Shown: positions 21,393 to 31,996, counted from the stretch's first letter. The stretch: DNA of 64,000 nucleotides from Eretmocerus hayati (GCA_029851415.1 CM056742.1:75196748-75260747), one strand, 5' to 3'. Notes: generated by a model not told the origin, from the letters alone. Numbers and translations are program-made.

Positions 21393-22733
21393 ATGGCATT
21401 TTTACACTCGTGCAGCGGAGAAGGGATGAAGAGTGAGCTCAATCTTTTCACCCTTCCCCTGACACAGACTTCTATCGAAAGCAGCGCTTTTTTATACTAT
21501 TCTCCCGTCTCTTCGCTGAGCGATGACGCTGAAACGCCGTTGGAATTCGTCATCCCCTCTTCAACGGACCATTACATCGACTTGGCGCACACAATGCCCC
21601 GCATATCGGCATGCATATCACCAGTTGGCGCTGATGCGGAAAATGACAAAGTTGCACCTGTGAACAATTTCATCCACTCGCTTTTCGATCAAGTTGACAT
21701 ATTTTTCAATCAAAAGATCATCTCACCGCAAAACAACGCCTACCCGCACAGAGCATACTTGGAAACGGTGCTCAATTACTCCGTACCAACGATGCAATCG
21801 CATCTCACTGCCGCATTGTGGTATCACGACCAACCCAGATGTATGGATGCCAATCCGAATGTGAAGGATAATGCGGCAAGTTTCAACGAAGGTCTCAATA
21901 AGAGGAAAAATCTCATGCTCAATGGTAAAACCGTAGATAAGATCGGCTATATATACTCTGATTTGTTTTCTCAGCCACGTTTCTTGATCAACGGTATTGA
22001 GGTAAGAGTCAGACTTACACGCAGCAAGGACGCCCTCTGCCACATGGACTTTTCAGAGGCCGGTAACTACTCGGTCCGTATCAAGGATGCAGCGCTCATA
22101 GTACTTCGGGCAAAAATAAGCCCCGGTATTTTGTTAGCCCATGCAAAAGCCCTGGCTAGAACTACGGCAAAGTACCCAATCACACGCATTGAGGTGAAGT
22201 CTTTCACCATGCACAGAGGTATTCTGGGCGATACCATTGACAATTGCCACAACGGTCAGCTGCCGAAGCGCGTGATCCTTGGATTCCTATCAAACCGCGC
22301 TAGAAATGGTGACAGGCGACTCAACCCTTTCAATTTTCAGCAATTTTCCATTAACTCCCTATCTTTGTACGTAGATGGCGTGCAAATACCCAGCAAACCG
22401 TTACAACCTCGTTCCACAAGTGACGAGAAACTTTACATGGATTCTTTCCACACACTCTACACGGGCACAGGCATACATTATATGAACGAGAGCCTGGGTA
22501 TCGATCGTGTAAGCTACCCGGAAGGTTACTGTCTGTTTGCATTCGATTTGACGCCAGATCTTTCGGCTCATTTCTCTACTCACTGGAATCTCGTTCGGAC
22601 GGGCTCGCTCAGGATTGAAGTGCGCTTCGCAGCTGCTCTGACTGAAACCATTAATTGTATTGTGTATGCGGAATTCGACAACGTTCTCGAAATCGACTCA
22701 AACAGACAAGTTACCACGGATTTTAACGCATGA
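21393..22733 (+). CDS. Major capsid protein (hexon-like double jelly roll)
   Basis: An intact frame of 446 residues from ATG 21393. The N-terminal block MKSELNLFTLPLTQTSI and the segments FFNQKIISPQNNAYPHRAYL and GYCLFAFDLTPDLSAH match the sequence signature of Polinton/adintovirus major capsid proteins, which trimerise into hexon-like capsomers. The start was chosen at the first ATG in a good context, 8 bp after the preceding stop; an upstream in-frame extension has no ATG. Length is within the usual 400-500 for animal Polintons. No lesion is visible, so loss of virus function comes from the replication and packaging genes. Confidence 0.85.
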   Translation: MAFLHSCSGEGMKSELNLFTLPLTQTSIESSAFLYYSPVSSLSDDAETPLEFVIPSSTDHYIDLAHTMPRISACISPVGADAENDKVAPVNNFIHSLFDQVDIFFNQKIISPQNNAYPHRAYLETVLNYSVPTMQSHLTAALWYHDQPRCMDANPNVKDNAASFNEGLNKRKNLMLNGKTVDKIGYIYSDLFSQPRFLINGIEVRVRLTRSKDALCHMDFSEAGNYSVRIKDAALIVLRAKISPGILLAHAKALARTTAKYPITRIEVKSFTMHRGILGDTIDNCHNGQLPKRVILGFLSNRARNGDRRLNPFNFQQFSINSLSLYVDGVQIPSKPLQPRSTSDEKLYMDSFHTLYTGTGIHYMNESLGIDRVSYPEGYCLFAFDLTPDLSAHFSTHWNLVRTGSLRIEVRFAAALTETINCIVYAEFDNVLEIDSNRQVTTDFNA

Positions 22734-22889
22734 AATACCACCACCCCACCATCACCACTACAGCTGGTTACTTGAGCGCTTTGTGGAAGGGGCTGAGGTA
22801 GGGTGGAGTATACATTTCTGGCATCTATTTCCAAGCTATTCTCAGTCTTGATCACGCGCTGACCCGGATACTTTGCTCTTTCAATCGAG
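22734..22889. promoter_or_regulatory. Intergenic spacer after major capsid gene
   Basis: A 156-bp gap between genes that otherwise abut or overlap. It is CA-rich near 22735-22765 and carries no ORF of note. It could hold a promoter for the last two genes; no specific signal is recognised. Confidence 0.2.
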
Positions 22890-23612
22890 ATGGACATCGT
22901 CGTTGAGTTCCTAGGTTTTCCGGATCGCTTTCTCAAATTTTCACCGAAAGAAGTGACTGTGCTGTCTATCAGAGGAGATGTTACAGCTCATTGGATGATA
23001 CTCCCACCACATCGATTCGAGGATTTACCCGACGAAACGAAACGGTGCAACAACTAGAGTTCCAAAAATTGCCACATGCTCCATTTGTTTGACGGGTGTA
23101 TCTCTGTCAGCCGGCTCCATTACTACTTGTGCAAGCTTGCAAGGTGTACGGATAAAATCTTTGTCAGAGGAAAGGAGGAGGCGAAGTATCTGGAAATGAT
23201 GATGGCCCGTAAAGTAATCGACATCAAGGATCACGCCAAGATCAACCTCATCGAACTCCAGAGCAAATTTGTATGCCGTAATTTGTGTTGGTTCCATGCC
23301 GTCTTGGGAACTGCAGAGAGTGACTACTGTACCACAAGACGTGCACATCTAGTGAGATTGTGGTTGGTGTCGCTTCTACCCGCTAATGCCCAGCAAGAGC
23401 TCAACGACAAAAATGCCCAGCAGATTCCATACTATCTACGCAAATATTTCATAGATCAAAGGAAATCGTGCACCGTGCGATATGTTGATGAGAGTAACGA
23501 GATTGATGAGGTAGATTCGCCATCTAATACATCGGACGATTCGGATGAGTCAACGGAGCACGTGTACGATACGGTGGAAGAGTGTGAGAAGGAAATACCT
23601 GCCAAACAATGA
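22890..23612 (+). pseudogene. Conserved Polinton protein of unknown function (broken)
   Basis: ATG 22890 opens a frame beginning MDIVVEFLGFP, followed by KEVTVLSIRGDVTAHWMILP, the pattern of a family often found with capsid and protease genes in insect Polintons. An in-frame TAG interrupts at about 23055. The same frame resumes and runs to TGA 23610-23612, including DKIFVRGKEEAKYL and an acidic C-terminal third (SNTSDDSDEST). Region 23220-23330 has scattered Cys and His residues (CRNLCWFH) that may bind metal. The biochemical role is unknown. The stop overlaps the protease start by ATGA. Confidence 0.6.
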
Positions 23613-24157
23613 ATATATCAGAAATTCTGAGCGCTCTGAGGTGTGTGAAAGCCAAAAATATAGGAGTTTACGTGGCTGATCGTATCCCAAAGGTCCTCAT
23701 GGTCCCCGCGGCAATCGTGTGTAACAGCGATGAGCATACAAAACCAGGGACGCATTGGTCGGCAATCTACATCGATAAGAATCGAATTGGGACTTACTCC
23801 GACAGCTACGGGCTGCCACCAATCTCCAAGCATCACCTCAATCGACTACGTCAGAATTGCAGAAGATTTCGCTGGAGTACAAAGGAACTACAGCGCGGTG
23901 AATCGACGTGTTGCAGCCAATACACCGTTGTATTTCTGTATCACATAAGTAGTGGGAAAAACCTGCGGCAATTCTACAAACTGTTTTCCAAAAATAAGAA
24001 GAAAAATGACGAGAAAATTGTGAGACTTTATAAAAAAAAATTATCGTGTATCAAGAGTAAGAAAACTTCACGTGTGGACTCTTTCTTAGCGGAGCGAGCT
24101 TCCGGCTCCGGGAATTGTAATCAGACAAGCACTCTTAGAAATCAATACGTCAGATGA
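23609..24157 (+). CDS. Adenain-like cysteine protease (maturation protease)
   Basis: 182 residues, starting at ATG 23609 and overlapping the previous stop. Catalytic-type segments: GTHWSAIYID (His at about residue 49), TYSDSYGLPP (Asp at about residue 64) and STCCSQYTVVFLYH (Cys at about residue 101). This is the His, Asp/Glu, Cys order of adenovirus-type C5 proteases that mature Polinton and adintovirus capsids. The usual Cys after GQY is Thr here. The last 50 residues are Lys- and Ser-rich and beyond the core fold. The frame is open. It is the last recognised gene of the provirus. Confidence 0.78.
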   Translation: MNISEILSALRCVKAKNIGVYVADRIPKVLMVPAAIVCNSDEHTKPGTHWSAIYIDKNRIGTYSDSYGLPPISKHHLNRLRQNCRRFRWSTKELQRGESTCCSQYTVVFLYHISSGKNLRQFYKLFSKNKKKNDEKIVRLYKKKLSCIKSKKTSRVDSFLAERASGSGNCNQTSTLRNQYVR

Positions 24158-24183
24158 TTGTACCCGTGGTTTTTAGTAATTCT

Positions 24184-24189
24184 GAATAA
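24184..24189 (+). terminator. Polyadenylation signal
   Basis: AATAAA lies 27 bp after the protease stop on the coding strand, followed by an A-rich run. It is suitably placed to end the provirus transcript. Confidence 0.5.
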
Positions 24190-24463
24190 AGGAAAAAAAA
24201 TAATCACAAAATGACTCAAACGTTCATTTCCCACAACCCATCCCAACCTTCACTAAGCTATAAAATGATCTTTTCACAGAACGAGGAATTATTTCGACGA
24301 TAATTTATAAGCACGAGAAATTTTTAAGCAAGATTAGCAACATAATGAAACAGTCGTAATGATCAGATGAGTGGAAATCCCTGAGACTGTTGAGATTGTA
24401 CAACATTCAAATGCAAATCGCGGACTCACCAATCCGTCTAACAGCTTTCATTCGTTGGTCTTG

Positions 24464-24754
24464 ATGCGATCTACACTCGCTATGCAACCCTCAACTTTCG
24501 ATGGTCTACGTTCCCAAAGCCGACTGATTGATATTCGACTCGCTGCTTTGAAAATTCGAGCTGAAAAAGTGGATCGATTGATTCACCTGATTGTAGAATA
24601 TTTGAGGAAGAATATCGCAGACAAAGACGAGAACGCCACGGAGTTGTTGACAGAATTCCCAAAATTCAGGCAGTACTACGCCATGCACTACGCTGAAATC
24701 GAGGGATACGTCACTGAAAGAATGCTTTCCGATAACAGAGGTTTGGAATCTTAA
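24464..24754 (+). CDS. Hypothetical small helical protein
   Basis: A 96-residue frame from ATG 24464. Residues about 24-60 are Arg/Leu/Ile-rich and helical (AALKIRAEKVDRLIHLIVEY), followed by an acidic segment and Tyr-rich FRQYYAMHYAEIEGY. It could be a poorly conserved last gene of the Polinton or host sequence; nothing decides. The frame also extends upstream without an ATG to 24371. Confidence 0.3.
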   Translation: MRSTLAMQPSTFDGLRSQSRLIDIRLAALKIRAEKVDRLIHLIVEYLRKNIADKDENATELLTEFPKFRQYYAMHYAEIEGYVTERMLSDNRGLES

Positions 24755-26251
24755 TATCGAGATATTGTATTGGCCGAAATACTGGCTTTCGGTTTACCAG
24801 TAATTGTAAAATTTCTACAAGACATTATGTTGGATCAATGAATATTAACATCAGCAATTATTGACAATCATTCATCTGAAACGAATAAAGAAACATATGA
24901 TTAACTCATTAGTTCTTTTTTGAGTAGTATTTGCACATAAGTTATGAATGAAATATATATATATGTATATAGTCACACGGATGACCAGCAGCTTGGCTTT
25001 GAATTTTCGCAACATGGGATCATCCAGTTCAGAGAAGACGAGCTATCAAACCCACGAGACCGAAAAAGAATCTCTGCTCGATCCCAAGATCAAAACTCAG
25101 ACTGAATGGGGAACATATGGGAAAAAAATTCCTCGGTGACCAAACCAGATGGATCACAGAGCGTCGGTTACAAAAATGTCTAACCATCGCATTGTACTAT
25201 GATCTAGAAACAGTAAGACCCAGGCGGAATAGGCCTCACAGGGATACCGCCATCGCTCCCCAAGTCATAAGCATTACATCCTCGAGACGCTAAGAGCGAA
25301 AAATGCACCCGCGTGTCCACCGCCAGGTGGTGTGGAAAAGACACATACGATGGTTGAAAGTCGAAAATCATCACTGAAAAATATGCGCACCGCGTTATTG
25401 CGAGAGGGCGCGTGGAGCACGAGTTGGAGACACCTGCCACGGGAGAGGAGCCATGGCGCGCTGCTTTAAGTGGCTGTCTATATCGCCATGGGTTAGCGCG
25501 CGCCTCGAGCCAGAGCGGGTTATGGGCTCCGCAGGGGCCGCAGGTGCAAGACCACACCGTGCCTGCAGGGGGCCAAGACCCCCCACCACCTCTTTGCGGG
25601 GGGTCGGCTCGCTATACCTGCCTTTAGACTACTGACGCATCATTCAGATGCATTTTGTATAGCATGCTATAGAGCGCTTATCCCGTAGATCAGCTTGCTG
25701 GCGCGAGTGGTATGTACACTCACATATACATACAGAGGGCACGCCTATAGCTATCACCACCACACACGCGGGAATCGCCGAAATCCATCCACCAGCTACC
25801 GGCTATAGTGCATGTTGACAATGAATGCGGAGGAGTGGGGATGACAGTCTGCCCATAGTGAGAGGTATCTACTCTTATAAACACCGATCTTGTGCGAGAG
25901 AAATCCCGGAAATTGAAGAAATGATGGGTCAATCGGACCAATTTCCAAAATTCGTTGAGCTCTCATGATTTTAGTGTACCACATCAGGTTCTGTAACTTC
26001 GGAAGCATATTCCTGATGATCCGAAGCCGTTATGCTTCTTTTAGAAGGAGGAGTACATCGATGTACTCAGCCGTGACGCCCAGAGAACGGTCTGTCACTC
26101 CATTTTGATAAGAAATCATTACTCATGTTGTTGAGCGTATACATTTCTTACCACATCATGGAGATACTCCGCGATGGACTTATTGTGTTGCTCACATAAA
26201 AACGAAGAAATCGCTTTCTAGCAGATACATGTACATCAACGGGAAAGTTGC
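24755..26251. other. Right flank of Polinton, GC-rich block, no gene supported
   Basis: AT-rich DNA with a short (AT)n run near 24955, then a GC-rich block at 25380-25640. That block contains an 8-bp perfect stem (GACCCCCC 25577-25584 with GGGGGGTC 25598-25605, 13-nt loop). It may mark the former right end of the Polinton, but no inverted match to the left flank was found. Confidence 0.35.
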
Positions 26252-26449
26252 ATGCAAACGGGAAAATCAGTGTCACTCGAGGTATATTTTCACCACATTC
26301 CAAACAGGTACATCTGCTACGGCGCAAGAAGCTGTCTCAAAATACTTGAGCTGCATCCGGAACAGCTTCAGGAAACTAAATATATTTCGCTCAACAGTAA
26401 CTCCAAAGCAATCATACTGTTTGTACAGTTAGATGAAGAGGATATATAG
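26252..26449 (+). CDS. Hypothetical ORF fragment
   Basis: A 65-codon frame whose residue mix looks coding (VYFHHIPNRYICYG, then ILELHPEQLQETKYISLNS), but no family is recognised. It ends 70 bp before the MULE-like element, so it may be an exon of an interrupted host gene. Confidence 0.2.
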   Translation: MQTGKSVSLEVYFHHIPNRYICYGARSCLKILELHPEQLQETKYISLNSNSKAIILFVQLDEEDI

Positions 26450-26509
26450 CCTCTAGATAGTCAAAACATCACTAAAACCTGATGGAACTCTCAGTGTATC
26501 TTGAATGGA

Positions 26510-26518
26510 AGTTTTTTG
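26510..26518. repeat. Target-site duplication, left (MULE-like element)
   Basis: AGTTTTTTG lies immediately before the first base of the inverted terminal repeat and is repeated exactly at 41864-41872, directly after the other end. Confidence 0.8.
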
Positions 26519-27023
26519 ATATCGTGGAAGTTAGCCGGGGTAAAGTAGCCGGGGTAAATTATTTTCCCACGTGGAATCTATCTGGGGCCTTGTCCACCGG
26601 GGAAACCGATTTGTCAGCCTGCGGACACATCCAATACACCCCTCTGCGGTATTTTCAGTCATTTCCGAGTATGCGCACGATGGGAATCGCATGTTTTGTG
26701 GGTCATTGCACGATTTTTTCGAAAATTCGAGGACACGAAGTGGGAATAGCACCTTGACAGGCTTGTGTAAACACCTAGAATTGATCGAATGATGTTTAGA
26801 CATCAAATAAATACCCTTTCGCAGTATTTCTAGACTTTTGAGTGTATGCGCGAGTGAGGATTTGCCCACTTTTCGTCCCAAACGAAGGGTTTTCCGATGG
26901 TTCCATCACATTGTACGAATGTGAGACTATCGTAAGGTCCTGTCCACCCGAGAAAACAATCAGAAAGTATATGAATAACGTATAACTATGATTTCCAATA
27001 GTTTTGCCCCACCTCTGAGCATG
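26519..27023. repeat. Left terminal inverted repeat of MULE-like element
   Basis: 505 bp, nearly identical to the reverse complement of 41359-41863. Near the tip it carries a doublet of TAGCCGGGGTAA, also present at the opposite end. Minus-strand reading frames within it (about 116 codons) are open but repeat-derived, not genes. Confidence 0.85.
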
Positions 27024-27715
27024 CGGGAGCCTGTGTTGAGCTCTTTTCGTCCGTGAGACGTTAGCCGGAGTAAGAAATTTTCCGGAGCAGAATCTATCTG
27101 GGGCCTTGTCCACCGGGGAAACCGATTTGTCAGCCTGCGGACACATCCAATACACCCCTCTGCGGTATTTTCAGTCATTTCCGAGTATGCGCACGATGGG
27201 AATCGCATGTTTTGTGGGTCATTGCACGATTTTTTCGAAAATTCGAGGACACAAAGTGGGAATAGCACCTTGACAAACTTGTGTAAACACCTAGAATTGA
27301 TCGAATGATGTTTAGACATCGAATAAATACCCTTTCGCAGTATTTCTAGACTTTTGGGTGTATGTGCGAGTGAGGATTTGCCCACTTTTTGTCCCAAACG
27401 AAGGGTTTTCCGATGGTTCCATCACATTGTACGAATGTGAGACTATCGTAAGGTCCTGTCCACCCGAGAAAACAATCAGAAAGTATATGAATAACGTATA
27501 ACTATGATTTCCAATAGTTTTGCCCCACCTCTAAGCATGCGGGAGCCTGTGTTGAGCTCTTTTCGTCCTTGAGAAGTTAGCCGGGGTAAATTATTTTCCC
27601 GCGTAGAATCTATCTGGGGCCTTGTCCACCGGGGAAACCGATTTTTCAGCCTGCGGACACATCCAATACACCTTTCTGCGGTATTTTCAGTCATCTCCGA
27701 GCGTGCACAAGTTTG
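26527..27715. repeat. 516-bp tandem repeat array, ~2.3 copies
   Basis: The word TGTCCACCGGGGAAACCGAT occurs at 26591, 27107 and (with one change) 27623, a period of exactly 516 bp. Each unit begins with GTTAGCCGGGGTAA or a one-base variant, the same sequence as the transposon tip. Related words (TGTGTAAACACC at 26764, TGTCCACCCGAGAAAAC at 26941) divide a unit into about 173, 177 and 166 bp, hinting at a trimer of ~172-bp monomers. The third copy fades after about 27715. Confidence 0.8.
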
Positions 27716-28881
27716 ACTTCCTCGATACTGGCAAGCTGGATCCAGCTCACGGGATGTTCACATGATGTCGAGTGATTGTCGTCGCACCATGTCCGCTGTT
27801 CAGGCCATGAGAGCTCCTCACCTATTAGAGTCCGTGACGACGTCATCTTCTTCATAGCCGGGAGTTCCTCAAGCCGCGGGAAATCGGATTCCCATAATGT
27901 CATCTCATGGGACACTAAACATCTGATGGAATGAGGTAAAGAGTTATTCTAAAATGCAGGAAGTCTCATAAAAAGTCTCTGTGTACAGCCCTCAATGAAT
28001 GTGAGAAGATCTGAAAATTGCCATAAGTATCATAAGAGTCTCACACGCTGAGTCTCCTCAAGACCCAATCGATTGCTCCTGAAAAGAGAGCTCTGGACTC
28101 GATTCATCCTTCTTCCTAGAGCAAGAAAAACTACTTCGAAGCGTCTGTTATGATGTATGACCCATCATTCCACAATGAAAAACTTCCCATAACCAATGAA
28201 TAACTGCAATTCAGTCTCAAATCGCGGCAATAAATGACGAAAACTACCCCAACCACAGAGCCCTCATCTCATCAAATACCAGCTACTGGAATGAATATGG
28301 TGGAACCATTACAGCGTCCATCCGTTCGATACAATAAAAACTTTCATCTCAACTCTGAGCATTTCAATTCCATTACTTGACTGGATAATATTGATATATA
28401 TATTTTCGGAGGTAATGAGCGTTCATCATGTTTTAAAAAAATTTCTTGAAGTATTATATCAATGGGTGCACTTTCTGAGGGACATACGTTGCATTCTGTA
28501 ATCACCCCAGTAATAATTGCAGAAAAGAACAGTCCCCTGAATATCATATTAGCTTTTGAATCATTCGAATTCGAGTCTCGGCATTCTAACCCGAAGTAGC
28601 CTATGAATTATACGCACAATTTAAGGACCTGAATTCTGTAAGGGTAGTGCAATCAATCATCTTGTCAATTTTATCGAATCAGAAGTCATGCCTGATACTC
28701 ATTTCTAATTAATTTCCACTCAGCATCATCGAATGACTCGAATTGTGTAAATTGTACATTTTTATTCGAAAGAATTGTAAGGGTTTGTAATTCACGAAGA
28801 AATCTGATATCTACAAATGTTTATTCACAAAAATAATGGCATTCACAAAGATTAGAATATTGAGTAGGTATGAAAATGTTG
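27716..28881. other. MULE-like element interior, no gene seen
   Basis: Sequence between the tandem array and the Ulp1-like gene. No ORF here has recognisable features; it probably holds the 3' untranslated part of the minus-strand genes. Confidence 0.3.
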
Positions 28882-30250
28882 TCACAGCTTGCAAAGAGCG
28901 GCACAGAGTTCGTAAGTATTCTGGAAATTGTAAATAGGAGGCGTTATAATTCCTGCCATTCGAGATTTCAGGGGTATTAGAGGTATTTCATACGATTCTC
29001 GGTTAGCTTCATCGTCTGCATCGATGAATTCATCGGTAAATTGTTCTTTTCGGAAACCATCGTTAGCAGTTAGCCCGTGTGCCAGTCTCTTGCGGATGGA
29101 GATCATATCTTTGGAAGTGAATCGTTTATCGAGTCCACTGCAGATGAGATAGGTCCACGTCGAAACATGTACTCCGCAATCATTCGTAACAGAGGCTCCC
29201 CTCCTTTGATGGGGAATGTCGTCGGGAATGTACAGCACCCATTCATCAAAATTTGTTTATCGGAAAAAGCCAAACTTTGAATGAATTGAGATTTCGCTTA
29301 GTAATCCAGCTCTCGAAGCAACCCAAGCTCCCTTGTGTTAGTAGCTTCTGTACGAAAAAGCTGTCTGCTCCCAAAATATTCAGACTAAGTCTCTCTCTAG
29401 CATAAGCGCACATCAACATAATCGAAGAATTCATGATCATGTCGTTCAGTTGTTGGTCGTGCAGAAGAGTGCGACAATCTGGTTTCCGGAGATGAAATGC
29501 ATCAATTTTGATATCTGAACGAACGAAATCGAGAGGATACTTTTTTGTTACGGCAAAGAGGTCCATGTCACCAGCAATTGATGATCTCTTCCCAGCAAAA
29601 ACTCCATTTGGGTAATACTTGCGATTGGTTGAATGATCATTCTCGTTGTCGATCGAACAGCCGATGGTCGGAGTGGCTTCTGGTGGTGGATTCTCTATAT
29701 TCTCTCCAGCCAACTCAACTTGATTAGTGTTTGTTAGGGGGCCATTCGTTGAATTATTCCCATCCTTCAATAAACAGTCTACAGCAAAGCTCTCTCCGTA
29801 TAACGAGCAAGTGTTAACTGATTTTGCGACGATATCTTCTGCATCATCCACACAATTTCCGAGATCGTCAAAGAGGTTATCTGGGGCATAAGGCAAACAC
29901 TCGATGTCCATGCTCTCTTCGAACTGTGGGATCCTTTTCCGTTGGAGGGATGCAGACATCTTTGCACGCTTCGGGACTTTGTTTTTATTGAGGACCATTC
30001 TTCTCCCTACCGTCCAAAGTTTTTTGCTTAGCTCACCTCCACGATTTTTCCTCTCATTCGATTTCTTGGAGCAAGTGAAAAATACTTTGGCTTGCGTCTT
30101 TTTTGTTTTTCGTAGCCAAAATTCTCTCGCTGTCAATTGCTCTGCGTCAGCAGGAGCCCATTCTCCTTCTGACTCATCTGTCTCGTGTTTCTGGCCTTTC
30201 CTCTTACGGGATGTTCTGGTCGGACGTAGTTGGAATTTTCGCTCCTTCAA
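28882..30250 (-). pseudogene. Ulp1-like (C48) cysteine protease of the transposon, frameshifted
   Basis: Two minus-strand frames. The first (30250-29246, 334 codons) starts with a Lys/Arg-rich N-terminus, has an acidic middle, and ends in the start of a C48 fold: LLHDQQLNDMIMNSSIMLM, then ADSFFVQKLL and VWLFPINKF. A one-base frameshift near 29,245 leads into the second frame (29238-28882). There WVLYI is followed quickly by VTNDCGVHVSTW, with the catalytic Cys in DCG, then FTSKDMISIRKRLA. Ulp1 proteases cleave SUMO-like conjugates. The catalytic His expected before Trp reads Glu, and the Asp box between HW and DCG is missing, so there is probably a deletion as well. Ulp1 domains are known in plant MULEs and KDZ elements. 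Confidence 0.65.
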
Positions 30251-30728
30251 CCACGATGGAGCCTGGACTTGAGTTGCACGTACCTCGGAACTGCCATTCG
30301 TTTTTTACCCTTCAGAATGTATTTCTTTTCCAACATCCAATGATTCTCAACTGGCGCATTGGAATCCCTCAGTATTCCAAATTTTTTTATTTGGAAAGCT
30401 GTAAACAAAGGTGCGTACGGGAGGAGAAAATCAAACAAGTAGCTCAAGAAACCTTTGCAATAATGTTCGTTCACAGTGTTGGTCGAATTACATTTCCTGG
30501 CAATGATCCTCCGGAAATTTTGGAAATATTTACCGAAAGCAGAATTCTTAATTTGAGTTGCTGCGAAGTCGATTTATTTTGCATCAGAGCCACTTTCCTT
30601 GGTCTCCGTGTTCTCGAACATTTTGTTCTCAGATATCTCCAGGAAACCAATAGATTGCTTTATATTTGAGGGCTCTTTCACTGTTCCAAAAACTCTGTAT
30701 AGATGCATCACGATCCTCTTGGCCACTT

Positions 30729-31996
30729 TCAGAGTTGTGGCATGTATAAGCATCGACGGAAAAGATCAAGAGCTGCGAGCACTTGATCTTTTCCGTCGGG
30801 CATAACTTTTTTCAATTTCTTCCGTGAGGTGCCCAGTGTGTGAGTAGAGCAAATATGGATGATTGTCAAATGATGTATCTCTTTTTTTGCAGCATCGCAA
30901 TCAATATCATTTTGAAATAGAGTATTAATGACATGCCGTTGAATGCTCGCCAAAGTGCTTGCAATAGTGGTAAACTGAAATCAGTCTCAACTTTGTCTAC
31001 TACAGGCCTATGTGATGAGAGTAGTTTCAGATTTCTGACCACTTTATCCAAATATATCGTGATATCCTCAGTCGAATGAGCTGACGAAGCAAATGTCGCG
31101 ATATCTAGAGGAGGGTAAACCCCATAACCAGGAAGAATCAACGAGTACACATAGATCGTTCGGAGAGATTTGAATGATTTACCCAACATAGAGCCTGTCG
31201 CATCTAGATTTAGAAACAGAAATTTTTTGCGGGATGAACTATTTGGGATCACCGATCGTGACTTGAGAAAGCATTTGAGCACCTCCTCAGCCATCAGCAA
31301 AAGATAGAAAACCGGGGTTTCAGCATACAACTGCACATATCCATGAAGCTTCTCACCACTCCACTCATTTCTGAGTTTCTCAATCAATTTGTGCATGAAG
31401 ATCGTTCGATTCTTATCTAAATCGTTCTGAGCGTTCAATTTGCCCGATATTTTCCGCAAAACATTCACGCTTGGAACATTGTTGATGTTACCGTTTTCTA
31501 ATACGTCGTCTGGTATACCTTCGATTAATTTCCATCTTTTTATGAAGGGTGCGTCATCCTTGAGTTGATTAGCCAACTCAAGCCTCCTTTTACCCTTGAT
31601 TGGTCTACCTCTGATCTCTCCTTCAATGTGATTGAATTCTTTATCTCTAAAAACGAAAACTTCGCAGTCACGGAAATTCAAGGAATATTGGTGACACTTG
31701 AATTTAAAACGAGAACAGACACTGTGCGTGCACTTTCCATCGACTGTCAGGCTGATCTTTCCTTTCTTGTTGATGTACATTTCATGCCGTTTAATGCTGA
31801 GCACGCAATATTTATGAGTTCGCTCGAAGTCTTTGTTCCATTCAATTGTCCATTCGGAGGTTTCATCAAGAGTATCTCCTCCTTTATAACACTTGGTCCA
31901 AAATTCTTTTTTCAACGTGAAAGATTTATCTTGCCAAACATAACCTGAAGGAACTTTAGCAGGCGTTCCTGGTGGATGATCTCGCGGAGAGTACAT
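30729..31996 (-). pseudogene. MULE-like DDE transposase (degenerate)
   Basis: ATG 31996 opens 376 codons to 30866. The N-terminal third has a Cys/His-bearing segment (CTHSVCSRFKFKCHQ) that may be a zinc-binding DNA-recognition fold. A catalytic-type core follows with FLNLDATGSML (first Asp, about 31205), then GYGVYPPLDIATFASSAHS, and DKVETDFSLPLLQALWRAF (second Asp, about 30985). After a frameshift near 30,920 the frame continues as EIHHLTIIHICSTHTLG, matching the Cys-Ser-x-His segment expected after the second Asp. Further frameshifts and a 17-bp hairpin follow. An acceptor-like TACTGCTTAG lies just upstream of the ATG, so an earlier exon is possible. Confidence 0.6.
30754..30798. other. Perfect 17-bp hairpin in the transposase pseudogene
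   Basis: CGACGGAAAAGATCAAG (30754-30770) is exactly complementary to CTTGATCTTTTCCGTCG (30782-30798), with an 11-nt loop. It lies at the 3' limit of the recognisable transposase. Confidence 0.8.

Larger units (their letters stand above)
13800..24200 (+). mobile_element. Endogenous Polinton/adintovirus-like element
   Basis: Nine or ten genes lie on one strand in the order and spacing of Polinton/Maverick elements and adintoviruses: protein-primed PolB, FtsK/HerA packaging ATPase, two conserved small proteins, DDE integrase with chromodomain, penton-like minor capsid, basic virion protein, hexon-like major capsid, a conserved unknown gene and adenain-like protease. Several neighbours overlap by ATGA (20053, 23609). 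At least four genes carry stops or frameshifts, so it is an inactivated copy. The limits given cover the recognised genes only; terminal repeats and the target duplication were not found. Confidence 0.88.

Noticed and set aside
14530..22583. Antisense ORFs within the Polinton genes
   Set aside because: They overlap recognised genes in other frames, lack motifs and are explained as shadows.
13021..26510. Terminal inverted repeats and 6-bp duplication of the Polinton
   Set aside because: GC-rich stretches on both sides were compared by eye in both orientations without a convincing match. The ends may be lost or beyond what can be seen without alignment.
26531..27694. Repeated 72-145-codon minus-strand ORFs
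   Set aside because: They are copies of the 516-bp terminal repeat of the MULE-like element and recur inverted at 41501-41851.
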